Origin: Acidobacteriota bacterium
Lineage (GTDB): Bacteria; Acidobacteriota; Vicinamibacteria; Vicinamibacterales; UBA2999
Length of the DNA stretch: 64,000 bases
Reading direction: 5' to 3'
Assembly (NCBI GenBank): GCA_947465645.1
Contig: CANIBQ010000007.1
Location: 39,896 to 103,895, forward strand
Shown here: positions 41,063 through 49,215 of the stretch, piece by piece
Layout: each line of letters opens with the position of its first letter
Position numbering within the stretch: the stretch's first letter is position 1
Notes under the pieces: model-generated
Databases searched by the model: none
What the model was told of the DNA's origin: nothing
Seen by the model: the letters and a program-made list of their open reading frames with translations, nothing else
Translations under genes and position numbers: made by a program

Positions 41063-41638
41063 CTAGAGATTATAGTCGCTGGCCGCGACCACCAGCAGCA
41101 CTTCCGCCCCGTGCTCGGTGGCCACACTGCCGTGGTGGCTCCCGGTGGACGCATGGTGGAAGTCGCCGGCGGTGAGGCGTTCTCCCGTGATGGTGACGTC
41201 ACCCGAGATGACGTAGCACTCCTCGGCGCCCGAATGATGATGCGCCGGGTAGACCGAGCCGGCGGCCATCCGCAGCAGCAGGGTGACCGCATTGCGTTCG
41301 GCATCGCGGTAGAGCGTCGTGACCTCGACGCCGGGGACCGGCGTGGCCTGCCAGGCGCGCTCACTGGCGCGCATCGAGAAGGTCGCCGGTAGCAGTGTTG
41401 GCGCCGGCGCCAGTACCGCCGTGACGCGCGCGAGAATCCGCTCCCGTAGCGCGGGCGGAGGGTCGATCGGCGTCAGTCCCGCCGGCAGGCTCGCGGCCGC
41501 GTCGTAGATCTCCGCGATTGCTCGCCGTTCGGCCTCGCTCGCCCGGGCCAGCCGTTCGAGGTAGGCGTCCTGCGACGGTTGGTCGAGTATACCCACCGCG
41601 TCCAGTGCAGCCAGTTCCTCGAGGTCGCGCCCGCTCAC
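41063..41638 (-). CDS. Cupin-type (ChrR-like) anti-sigma factor
   Basis: About 191 residues from GTG 41638, chosen because ATGTGA overlaps the sigma-gene stop; GTG 41653 is possible. The N-terminal half is a helical anti-sigma-like region (LEELAALDAVGILDQPSQDAYLE). The C-terminal cupin has YPAHHHSGAEECYVISGDV and GDFHHASTGSHHG, giving the His/His/Glu/His metal set of ChrR cupins, which sense singlet oxygen or peroxides. The HxxxCxxC zinc motif of classic ChrR is missing. Next to an ECF sigma gene, anti-sigma function is likely. Confidence 0.82.
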   Translation of the reverse strand: MSGRDLEELAALDAVGILDQPSQDAYLERLARASEAERRAIAEIYDAAASLPAGLTPIDPPPALRERILARVTAVLAPAPTLLPATFSMRASERAWQATPVPGVEVTTLYRDAERNAVTLLLRMAAGSVYPAHHHSGAEECYVISGDVTITGERLTAGDFHHASTGSHHGSVATEHGAEVLLVVAASDYNL

Positions 41639-42657
41639 ATCACCCGTCCGCACAATTGGCTCACCGTCTCCACGATACGGCGCGGGAGAACCGGCTTCTG
41701 GAGATACCCGGCAAAATCGGCGCAGCCGGCGCCGTCGCACAGATCCTCGCACCCGTAGGCGGTAAACGCCACCACGGGCAGCTTCCGCGACGAGCGTCCG
41801 GCGACAGTCCGGACCTCCTCGGCCAGCGAGAACCCGTCCACGCCAGGCATTCTGATGTCGGCCAGCATCACGTCAGGCCACGACTCTCTCAGGTGTGACA
41901 AGGCCGCCGCCGCCGACGATCCCGTAAAGACGCTCGCCCCGGCGCTTTCCAGCACCGTTCTGACCAGGTCGAGGGTGTCGTGATCGTCGTCCACAACCAT
42001 CACCGTGAGCCCCTCGAGCGGAGGCGGTGCAGGGGGAGCGGCGCGCGCGGCCAGGTACTGCGACAACCCGACGGTGAACGGCGACGGCTCCCGGGCGATC
42101 GGTCGCCCCCCGCCGGCGTTGAGCCCGTCACGCAGCTTCAACAGCGCCAGGCGGATACGCGTTTTCACCGTGCCGAGCGGCTGGCGCAGCACGGTGGCGA
42201 TCTCCGCGTGCGTCAGTCCCTCGTAGAACGCGAGCTCGAGGGCCACCCGCTGAGGCGCGGGCAGGGCATCGACCTTACCGCGCATCTGGCGGGCGCCCTC
42301 GTACTCGAGCACGCTGTCTTCCGGATCTCCGTCCTGGGTCGGGTAGCCGTCGAGGACACGTTCGTCCACCTGGACGTGCCGTCCGCGCGATACCCGGAGA
42401 CGGTCGAGCGCACGGCTGCGCGTCATCATCACCAGCCACGCGCCGACCGAACCACGCGCCGGGTCGAACCGGCCCGCGTGCTCCCACGCCTGGACGAACG
42501 CGTCCTGCAGCACCTCCTCCGCGTCCCCGACGCTTCGGAGGATGCGGTGGCAGAGCGCATACAACCGCGCCGCGTGGCGGTCGTAGAGCTCGCCGAAGGC
42601 GGCCACGTCACGCGCCGCGGCGGCCGCGACCAGCTCCGCGTCGGTCCGGATGCTCAG
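41635..42657 (-). CDS. ECF sigma factor fused to a C-terminal receiver domain
   Basis: About 340 residues. The start is unclear: only CTG 42657 (in CTGA, overlapping the kinase stop) matches the expected TDAELVAAA beginning; the longer open frame is not protein-like. Region 2 at about 15-90 (GDAEEVLQDAFVQAWEHAGRF, WLVMMTRSRALDRLR) and region 4 at about 130-180 (LTHAEIATVLRQPLGTVKTR) are intact. A Pro/Ala linker (about 185-215) leads to a receiver with VVDDDHD, phosphoacceptor Asp267 (MLADIRMPG), AFTAYG and LQKPV. PhyR has a similar order but a sigma-like decoy. This looks like a true sigma factor controlled by phosphorylation and a cupin anti-sigma. Confidence 0.87.
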   Translation of the reverse strand: MSIRTDAELVAAAAARDVAAFGELYDRHAARLYALCHRILRSVGDAEEVLQDAFVQAWEHAGRFDPARGSVGAWLVMMTRSRALDRLRVSRGRHVQVDERVLDGYPTQDGDPEDSVLEYEGARQMRGKVDALPAPQRVALELAFYEGLTHAEIATVLRQPLGTVKTRIRLALLKLRDGLNAGGGRPIAREPSPFTVGLSQYLAARAAPPAPPPLEGLTVMVVDDDHDTLDLVRTVLESAGASVFTGSSAAAALSHLRESWPDVMLADIRMPGVDGFSLAEEVRTVAGRSSRKLPVVAFTAYGCEDLCDGAGCADFAGYLQKPVLPRRIVETVSQLCGRVM

Positions 42658-44360
42658 GCGGGGCTCCGTTCGAGGGTATCGAGGATCAGGCGCGTGAAGG
42701 CAGCCAGGTCGATGGGCTTCGCCACGTGACGGTCGAATCCCGCTTCCTCCGAGCGCTGGCGCTCGGCCTCTCCGGCGTGCGAGCTGAGGGCGATCGCGAT
42801 GACGTCGGGCGAGAGGGTACCGGCGCGCACCCTGGCGATCAGGCTCCATCCATCCTCGTCCGGCATCGTCAGGTCGGAGATCAGGATGTCAACCGGTGCG
42901 CGCGCCAGCCTGGCCATCGCTTCATCCGCGGATCCCGCGAGGATCACCGACGCGCCCGCGTGGGTTAACGCGTACTCCACCAGCTCGCGGTGATCGAAGT
43001 CGTCGTCCACGACGAGGATGCGGAAACCGGCCAGGCTGCCGGGCCGGAGGGCGGTTGGGCGTAACGGCGCGACCGGTGCCGCTGGCGTTTCGAGTCGCGC
43101 CGCGGGTAGCCACATCACGAACGTCGATCCCTTATCAGGACCAGCGCTCCTCGCCTCCAGGGTGCCGCCGTGGAGCTCCACCAGCCTGCGCGCGATGGAG
43201 AGGCCGAGACCGAGACCTCCCTGGCGGCGGGTGGCCGAGGGGTCAAGCTGCCGGAACGGCTCGAACATAGACAAGCGCTGATCTTCCGACATGCCGATGC
43301 CGGTGTCGGCCACCGTCATCGTGACGCCCTGGGGCTCGCCGCGCAGCGAGACGACCACACTGCCGCCGGCGGGCGTGAACTTCACGGCGTTGCTCAGGAG
43401 GTTCGTGACCACCTGTTCGAGCCGCTCCGCGTCGCCGTCACACGAGAGGCGGGCCTCGACGATGTCGGCCATGATCGCGACGCCTTTCTTCTCCGCGACC
43501 GACTCGATGGCCGCGATTGCGCGGCGGGCGATCGCGCCCAGGTTGACGACCTCCTGCGCGAGCCGCATCGATCCTGCGGCGATCCGGCTGGTGTCGATCA
43601 GATCGTCGATCAACACGGACTGGCGGCGGGCGTTCGCGTGGATGGCTTCCAGCGCGCGGACGGCGCGATCGGGTGTGACCACCCCGTCGAGCAGCACGTC
43701 CGCCCATCCCAGGATCGAGTTCAGCGGCGCCCGCAGCTCGTGCGACACCGTCGCGAGGAATTCGCTTTTCATCCGGCTGAGCTCTTCAGCCCGTGTCCTC
43801 GCCTCGAGCAGCGCGAGCGCGGCGGTGGTGAAATCCGCAAGCGCCGTCATCACCACCACGTCCCGGTTGGTGAACTGCGTCTCGTCGTGGGACACGATCC
43901 AGATCGTGCCCAGCTTGCCCGCGTCGCCGCGCAGTGGGATGACCAGGCCCTCGACAATCGGAGGGGTCGCCGAGCCGAGATAGGTAAAGTGCCGTGCAGG
44001 GGCGGCATACAGCTGCGCAGCCTTTCGCGTCAGGGTCTCGCCGCAGGGGCTGAAGGCTTCCGGGGTCGTTCCCCCCACATATCCCGCGTACTCGCCGCTG
44101 AGCGCAACCCACCTGAAGAGTCGGTGGCCGGGTGTTCCCGGCTCCAGCAGGCTGACCCCGGCCGAGCCCGCGTGACACAGCGTCGTGGCGAGCTCGGCGA
44201 GACATTTCAGCAGGCGCGAAGGATCGCTGGCCATCTGGCGGGCCAGCTCGACGAATGCGGCGTTCTCTGCCGCGAAGTCGCGAGGCGGCTCCGGCCGGGT
44301 CGCGAGCTGGTCGGTGATCAGGACCTCGCCTAACGCGCAGCCGGGGACGTGGTGGTGCAC
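42654..44360 (-). CDS. Hybrid histidine kinase (GAF, HisKA, HATPase, receiver)
   Basis: 568 residues from GTG 44360. GAF domain about 35-190 (FSPCGETLTRKAAQLY, VIPLRGDAGKLGTIW), HisKA with SHELRAPLNSILGW (about 215), HATPase with DTGIGMSE and GGLGLGLSI, and C-terminal receiver with VVDDDFDHRE and Asp in LISDLTMPDEDG. No membrane span; the GAF domain is the likely sensor. It is the first gene of the operon and overlaps the sigma-receiver gene, so it probably phosphorylates that receiver. Confidence 0.92.
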   Translation of the reverse strand: MHHHVPGCALGEVLITDQLATRPEPPRDFAAENAAFVELARQMASDPSRLLKCLAELATTLCHAGSAGVSLLEPGTPGHRLFRWVALSGEYAGYVGGTTPEAFSPCGETLTRKAAQLYAAPARHFTYLGSATPPIVEGLVIPLRGDAGKLGTIWIVSHDETQFTNRDVVVMTALADFTTAALALLEARTRAEELSRMKSEFLATVSHELRAPLNSILGWADVLLDGVVTPDRAVRALEAIHANARRQSVLIDDLIDTSRIAAGSMRLAQEVVNLGAIARRAIAAIESVAEKKGVAIMADIVEARLSCDGDAERLEQVVTNLLSNAVKFTPAGGSVVVSLRGEPQGVTMTVADTGIGMSEDQRLSMFEPFRQLDPSATRRQGGLGLGLSIARRLVELHGGTLEARSAGPDKGSTFVMWLPAARLETPAAPVAPLRPTALRPGSLAGFRILVVDDDFDHRELVEYALTHAGASVILAGSADEAMARLARAPVDILISDLTMPDEDGWSLIARVRAGTLSPDVIAIALSSHAGEAERQRSEEAGFDRHVAKPIDLAAFTRLILDTLERSPA

Positions 44361-44471
44361 CGCACGGCTCGGTGCAAAGACGGGGCCCCGACTTCAGGTG
44401 GTGCCCTCTTCTTATCAGGCATGTAACGGCTGAGTCCATCCAGCGAGTCGCCGGAATGCGTAGTCCCGGTA

Positions 44472-45536
44472 ATGAGCGCCAGATTCTGTCTTACCTCAGC
44501 CCTAATCATCTCCGTCCTGTCGATCGCGGTTCTTGCCGAGACGTCGAAGGCGAACCCGCGAATGCAGGCCGTGCTCGACCAGCTTGCGGCGCTCGGCGGC
44601 AAGCCGCTCCAGACCCTCTCGCCCGCGGAAGCTCGAAAGCAGCCCACGCCCGCCGACGCGGTCACAGCGCTGCTGCTCAAAGAGGGCAGGAGCGCCGCGC
44701 CAGAGCCGGTTGCGAGTGTGGAAGACCGCACGATCATGGGGCAGGGAGGCGAGATCGCGGTACGGGTGTACTGGCCCCGAGGCGAAGGCCCGTTCCCGGT
44801 CCTGCTCTACATCCACGGCGGCGGCTGGGTCATCGCCAACCTCGACACATACGATGCTTCGGCTCGGGCGCTGACCAATGCCGTCCAGGCGGTGGTCGTG
44901 TCCACGCACTACCGGCAGGCGCCCGAGCATCCGTACCCGGCGGCGCACAACGACGTCTACACGGCGTACCGGTGGGTGCTCGACAACGCCCAGAGCTTGA
45001 GGGGTGACCCGGCGCGAGTTGCCGTCGCCGGCGAAAGCGCAGGCGGCAACATGGCCGCGGTCGTCTCGATCCGCGCGCGCGATCAGCGCACCGTCCTGCC
45101 GCTGCACCAGTTGCTCGTGTACCCCGTCGCGGGCACCGACATGAACACCGAGTCCTATCGCGAGAACGCCAACGCCAGCCCGCTCAATAAGCCGCTGATG
45201 CAGTGGTTCGCGAAGCACTACCTGGGCGGCGCTGCGATGAAAGGCAATCCGGAGATCAATCTCTCGACCCGCAAGGACCTGAAGGGCCTGCCGCCCACCA
45301 CCATCATCACCGCCGACATCGACCCCCTTCGCACCGAGGGACAGATGCTGGCCCGCGCGCTCCAGCGTGCGGGGGTCGCGGTGGCGACGCGCAACTTCGA
45401 AGGCGTCGCGCACGAGTTCTTCGGGATGGGTGCAGTCCTGCCAGAGGCGAAAGACGCGGTGGCGTTCGCGGCCGCGGAGCTGAAGAAGTCGTTCGTGCTC
45501 AGCCAGCACACGACCGCACGGAGCCCCGGCCGATGA
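44472..45536 (+). CDS. Secreted alpha/beta hydrolase, hormone-sensitive-lipase family
   Basis: 354 residues with signal peptide (LTSALIISVLSIAVLAE). Oxyanion motif YIHGGGW (about 114-120), nucleophile GESAGG (Ser near 187), Asp in ITADIDPLR near 285 and His in GVAHEFFG near 317 complete an HSL-type triad. It cleaves short-chain esters in the periplasm or outside. The gene for the ferritin-like protein follows closely. Confidence 0.88.
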   Translation: MSARFCLTSALIISVLSIAVLAETSKANPRMQAVLDQLAALGGKPLQTLSPAEARKQPTPADAVTALLLKEGRSAAPEPVASVEDRTIMGQGGEIAVRVYWPRGEGPFPVLLYIHGGGWVIANLDTYDASARALTNAVQAVVVSTHYRQAPEHPYPAAHNDVYTAYRWVLDNAQSLRGDPARVAVAGESAGGNMAAVVSIRARDQRTVLPLHQLLVYPVAGTDMNTESYRENANASPLNKPLMQWFAKHYLGGAAMKGNPEINLSTRKDLKGLPPTTIITADIDPLRTEGQMLARALQRAGVAVATRNFEGVAHEFFGMGAVLPEAKDAVAFAAAELKKSFVLSQHTTARSPGR

Positions 45537-45577
45537 CGGCCGCGGGATCGGATCAATTCGACACGAAAGGGATGACC

Positions 45578-46204
45578 ATGGACGATCTCACATCACGACG
45601 CCGGTTCATGTCGGCGTCGGCGCTGCTCGTCGGCGGAGTGGCGGCTCATACGCTCGTGCCCGGCACCGTCGGGGCGCAGGATGCGCGCCTGGCGCAGGAC
45701 ATTGCCGTGCTCAACTACGCGCTGACCCTGGAGCGGCTCGAGGCCGACTTCTACGTGCGCGGCCTGCAACGGTTCGGGGCGGCCGACTTTGCCGGGTTCG
45801 GCGTCGTCGGGCTCTTCGATCGCCTCCGCGACATCCGCGACCACGAGGTCGCCCACGTTGCCACCATCCAGAGCGTCGTCGAGAGCCTCGGCGGGTCGCC
45901 GGTCGTCGGCGGCGAGTTCGTGTTCCCGTACACGGACGCCCGCAGCTTCCTCCGCGTCGGCCAGGTGCTCGAGAACACCGGCGTCTCGGCGTACGACGGC
46001 GCGGTCGCGCTGCTGCGCGTCGGCGCGCTGCAGACGGCGAGCGCCACCATCGCCACCGTCGAGGCGCGTCACGCCGCCTACCTCAATTTCGTGAACGGCG
46101 ACAACCCATTCCCGGCTGCCACCGACACGCCACGCTCGCCGGGCGACATCATCGCGGCAATTCAACCATTCGTGCGGACGGCGCCGGCGCCGGCGGCGCG
46201 CTGA
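45578..46204 (+). CDS. Tat-exported ferritin-like domain protein
   Basis: 208 residues from ATG 45578, with AAAGGG at a good distance; ATG 45572 is an alternative. Twin-arginine signal TSRRRFMSASALLVGGVAA. Mature part: four-helix-bundle pattern with LNYALTLERLEADFYVRGL (Glu metal ligands), RDIRDHEVAHVATIQ (Glu and His), and IATVEARHAAYLNF (Glu and His). Such proteins are known from desiccation-related and ferritin_2 groups. It may store or oxidise iron, or protect from oxidants, in the periplasm. Confidence 0.82.
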   Translation: MDDLTSRRRFMSASALLVGGVAAHTLVPGTVGAQDARLAQDIAVLNYALTLERLEADFYVRGLQRFGAADFAGFGVVGLFDRLRDIRDHEVAHVATIQSVVESLGGSPVVGGEFVFPYTDARSFLRVGQVLENTGVSAYDGAVALLRVGALQTASATIATVEARHAAYLNFVNGDNPFPAATDTPRSPGDIIAAIQPFVRTAPAPAAR

Positions 46205-46221
46205 GAGAGGACCAAGACATC

Positions 46222-46815
46222 ATGCGATTGAGGCGACTGATTTTCGCGGCGGCGATCGCCCTGGCGATGCTGCCGGGCGCGGCGCAGGCCGACTGGCTCT
46301 TCACGCCCTTTGTGGGCGGCAATCTGGGCGGCGACACCGTCGAGACGCAGCCCAACTTCGGGATCTCTGCCGGCTGGATGGGCGCGGGCAAGATCGGCTT
46401 CGAGTTCGATGCGGGCTGGGCGCCGGATTTCTTCGACACGGGAAACGAGGACGCCGCGGGGCTCGTCAGCAACAGCTCGGTGGGCACCTACATGTTCAAC
46501 GTCATCCTGGGCGCGCCGGTCGGCGGCCAGGGCGCGGGAGCGCGGCCCTACGCCTCGGCCGGACTCGGCGCGATCATGACGCGGGTGGAAAGCGATCTCG
46601 GGCTGATCGACGTCAAGGAGACCGACTTCGGGTGGAACGTCGGCGGCGGCGTCATGGGCTTCTTCAGCAACAGTGTCGGATTCCGCGGCGACATCCGCTA
46701 CCTGGGGAACGCGCAGAACGAGCTCGAGGACAACCCGTTCACCGAAGACCTCGACCGCTTCGGCTTCTGGCGCCTGACCGGCGGCCTGGTGCTGCGCTTC
46801 GGCGCTACACCGTGA
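46222..46815 (+). CDS. Outer-membrane beta-barrel protein
   Basis: 197 residues. Signal peptide RLIFAAAIALAMLPGAAQA, then alternating strands with aromatic caps: WLFTPFVGGNLGGD, KIGFEFDAGWAPDFF, RPYASAGLGAIM, VGFRGDIRYLG, and a terminal strand GGLVLRFGA. Eight-stranded OmpA/OmpW-like barrel is likely. It follows the ferritin-like gene by 17 bp, so both may form one stress-related operon. Cargo or role unknown. Confidence 0.8.
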   Translation: MRLRRLIFAAAIALAMLPGAAQADWLFTPFVGGNLGGDTVETQPNFGISAGWMGAGKIGFEFDAGWAPDFFDTGNEDAAGLVSNSSVGTYMFNVILGAPVGGQGAGARPYASAGLGAIMTRVESDLGLIDVKETDFGWNVGGGVMGFFSNSVGFRGDIRYLGNAQNELEDNPFTEDLDRFGFWRLTGGLVLRFGATP

Positions 46816-47045
46816 CACAGCTTCAGATCGCGGCGGCATCTGCCGCCGCGATCCCCGACCTCTTCTGGTCAAAGCGGGGCGACGTCGCGTGCGTACTTCA
46901 TGCGCCGGCTGCCGACGACCCGAAGTGGAAGGAAGAACGGTGGGTCCGGCTGTGGACACCGAAGCGCCGCCTGCGCTACCAGTGCCAGGCCTGCCATGGC
47001 ACGCCGGTGGGGCGCCGCGTGACTATTCCTGATCGAAGAACTTAA
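46812..47045 (+). CDS. Possible 77-residue protein with CxxC motif
   Basis: Starts at GTG 46812, overlapping the barrel-protein stop (GTGA). Sequence features: FWSKRGDVACVLHAPAADDP, WKEERWVRL and YQCQACHGTPV near the C-terminus. The Cys-x-x-Cys-His looks like a haem or zinc site, and the conserved-looking spacing suggests a real protein. It overlaps the 3' end of the convergent AhpD-like gene by 23 bp. Confidence 0.45.
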   Translation: MTQLQIAAASAAAIPDLFWSKRGDVACVLHAPAADDPKWKEERWVRLWTPKRRLRYQCQACHGTPVGRRVTIPDRRT

Positions 47046-47355
47046 GCGCCATGGCGCCGTGCGTGGCCGCGCCTCCGGCCCTCAACGCGGCCGCGAGGAA
47101 CGACGCCTCGACGATCTCTTCACGCGTGGCGCCTGCATTCTTCGCCGCCTTGGCGTGGACCTCGAGACAATACGGGCACTGCGTCGTGCACGCGACCGCC
47201 ACCGCGATCAGCTCGCGGTACTTCTGCGGGATCGCGCCGTCTTCCCGCCCGACGATCTTGTCGAGGGCGGCCCACGCGCCGAACTCCGCCGGCGCCAGCT
47301 GGCGCATGTCCCTGAGCCGCTTCAGGTCCGCAGGGTCGTGATAGTGATCGCTCAT
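47023..47355 (-). CDS. AhpD-like / carboxymuconolactone decarboxylase-family protein
   Basis: 110 residues. CMD-fold with the redox pair CPYCLEVH (about 60-67), preceded by ALDKIVGREDGAIPQKYRELIAVAVACTT split over the family helix, and followed by GATREEIVEASFLAAALR. AhpD-type proteins reduce alkylhydroperoxidase partners or peroxides. No AhpC is adjacent. It stands near the ferritin-like gene, consistent with oxidative-stress defence; inference. Confidence 0.87.
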   Translation of the reverse strand: MSDHYHDPADLKRLRDMRQLAPAEFGAWAALDKIVGREDGAIPQKYRELIAVAVACTTQCPYCLEVHAKAAKNAGATREEIVEASFLAAALRAGGAATHGAMALKFFDQE

Positions 47356-47376
47356 TCGTGATTCCTCCAGGGTGAA

Positions 47377-47483
47377 GGCGGGTCCACAGGACCCGCCCTA
47401 CGTGTGACCGGAGCCGTCCGGTCCGCGGCGTGTAGGCCGGGTCCTTCGACCCGTCGTGTAGGCCGGGTCCTTTTGGACCCGGC
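47377..47483. repeat. Cluster of GGGTCC hairpins between AhpD-like gene and crcB
   Basis: 27-nt hairpin at 47377-47403 identical to 18714-18740 in reverse complement, then two GTAGGCCGGGTCC hairpins at 47430-47456 and 47457-47483. No fluoride riboswitch consensus is visible in this crcB leader. Confidence 0.75.
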
Positions 47484-47496
47484 GTAAAGTACACAC

Positions 47497-47871
47497 ATGA
47501 TTCCATGGATCGCCGTGGCCGTGGGCGGCGCGCTCGGCTCGCTCGCGCGGTACGGCGTGACGACGCTGGCAGAGCGTCATCTGGTGTCCAGGTTTCCGTG
47601 GGGCACGTTCGTCGTCAACGTGCTGGGCTGCGTGGTGGCCGGCGTGCTGGCCGGACTGGTCGTCTCGGGCCGGCTGTCGATGCGAGATGGCTGGCGCGAG
47701 TTCGCGTTCGTCGGCCTGCTCGGCGGGTTCACGACATTCTCCGCGTTCAGCCTCGAGACGATCACGCTCATGCGATCCGGAGAAGGCCTGCTCGCGGTCG
47801 TCAATGTCGCTGCACAGGTGGCGCTTGGCCTGGTGGGACTGTACGCCGGTTTGAGAATTGCTATGACCTGA
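47497..47871 (+). CDS. crcB: CrcB/FluC fluoride channel
   Basis: 124 residues, four membrane helices. Fluoride exporters are dual-topology dimers. Seen: GGALGSLARYG (about 10-20), polar-track Asn in VVNVLGCVVAG, and GGFTTFSAFSLE (about 77-88) with the Phe-box residues. Length is normal. Its leader is a hairpin-repeat cluster instead of a riboswitch. Confidence 0.92.
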   Translation: MIPWIAVAVGGALGSLARYGVTTLAERHLVSRFPWGTFVVNVLGCVVAGVLAGLVVSGRLSMRDGWREFAFVGLLGGFTTFSAFSLETITLMRSGEGLLAVVNVAAQVALGLVGLYAGLRIAMT

Positions 47872-47874
47872 GTC

Positions 47875-49215
47875 ATGCCACACAAGTGCGCCCGCGTACT
47901 TCTGGTCGCCGCGGCACTGGCGGCTTCCGCGGGTTGCGGAGCCGCGGCGAGGTTTCCAGTGTCAGCGGGCACCGGACCGAAGCCCGTGCTCCCCCCGCCG
48001 CACACCTCGCTCATCCCCACGGTTGACGTCGTGTCTGCGATCGGTTGGCAGGCTGGTGCCACGCCGACGGCGGCCGTGGGCACCAGGGTCGGCGCGTTCG
48101 CCGCCGGGCTCGATCATCCGCGCTGGCTGTACGTGCTGCCCAACGGCGATGTCCTGGTCGCCGAGACCAACGCCCCGCCGGGGACCCTGCACGGCAACGG
48201 CATCAAGGCGTGGTTTTACAAGCGCTACCAGAAGAAGTCCGGCGGCGACGTGCCGAGCGCCAACCGCATCACGCTGCTGCGCGACGCCGACGGCGACGGG
48301 GTGGCGGAGATGCGATCCGCATTCCTCGCTGGACTGACCTCGCCGTTCGGGATGGCCCTGGTCGGGAACACTCTCTACGTGGCCAACAGCGATGCCCTCG
48401 TGCGCTTTCCCTATGCCGAGGGTCAGACGCAGATCACCGTGCCCGCGACCAGGGTCGTGGACCTGCTGCCCGGGGGGCCACTCAACCACCACTGGACCAA
48501 GAGCCTGATCGCATCCGCGGACGGCTCGAAGCTGTATGTGGGCATCGGCTCGAACAGCGACCACGCGGAGAACGGCCTCGAGCAGGAAGAGGGACGCGCC
48601 GCCATCTGGGAGATTGACGCACCGAGCGGCGCCCATCGGATCTTCGCGTCCGGCCTGCGGAATCCGGTCGGCATGGCGTGGGAACCCGAGACCGGCGCTC
48701 TCTGGACCGCGGTCAACGAACGCGACGAGCTCGGAAGCGATCTCGTGCCCGACTACATGACGTCGGTGAAGGATGGAGGCTTCTACGGGTGGCCGTACAG
48801 CTACTTCGGCTCGATCGTGGACACACGCGTGAAGCCGCAGCGGCCTGACCTGGTCGCCACCGCGATCGTCCCCGACTACGCGCTCGGCCCGCACACCTCG
48901 TCACTCGGCCTGGCGCATTCGGGCACTACCACCCTGCCTCCGGCCTTCGCCCGCGGCATGTTCGTTGGCCAGCATGGTTCGTGGAACCGCAAGCCGCGCA
49001 GCGGCTACAAGGTCCTGTTCGTGCCGTTCTCCGGCGGCATGCCGTCGGGCGGACCGGTGGATGTCCTGACCGGATTCGTGAAGGACAACGGTGACGCGAT
49101 GGGACGGCCGGTCGGTGTCGTCATCGACAAGCAGGGAGCCCTGCTCGTCGCTGACGACATCGGCAACGTCGTGTGGCGGGTGACTAACGCGTCGCGGACG
49201 CCGCCGGGGCGTTGA
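47875..49215 (+). CDS. Sorbosone/glucose dehydrogenase-like beta-propeller lipoprotein
   Basis: 446 residues, 3 bp after crcB. Lipobox region [13 protein letters not shown]-type six-bladed propeller: [11 protein letters not shown] near 85, [35 protein letters not shown] near 205, [23 protein letters not shown] with ligand His, and [16 protein letters not shown] near 370. This is the soluble aldose/L-sorbosone dehydrogenase family, oxidising sugars in the periplasm with PQQ. No PQQ genes are seen here. Its 3' end overlaps the convergent amidohydrolase by 32 bp. Confidence 0.87.
   Translation: MPHKCARVLLVAAALAASAGCGAAARFPVSAGTGPKPVLPPPHTSLIPTVDVVSAIGWQAGATPTAAVGTRVGAFAAGLDHPRWLYVLPNGDVLVAETNAPPGTLHGNGIKAWFYKRYQKKSGGDVPSANRITLLRDADGDGVAEMRSAFLAGLTSPFGMALVGNTLYVANSDALVRFPYAEGQTQITVPATRVVDLLPGGPLNHHWTKSLIASADGSKLYVGIGSNSDHAENGLEQEEGRAAIWEIDAPSGAHRIFASGLRNPVGMAWEPETGALWTAVNERDELGSDLVPDYMTSVKDGGFYGWPYSYFGSIVDTRVKPQRPDLVATAIVPDYALGPHTSSLGLAHSGTTTLPPAFARGMFVGQHGSWNRKPRSGYKVLFVPFSGGMPSGGPVDVLTGFVKDNGDAMGRPVGVVIDKQGALLVADDIGNVVWRVTNASRTPPGR

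Noticed and set aside
47356..47496. Fluoride riboswitch before crcB
   Set aside because: The leader holds only GGGTCC hairpins; no match to the conserved riboswitch core was seen.
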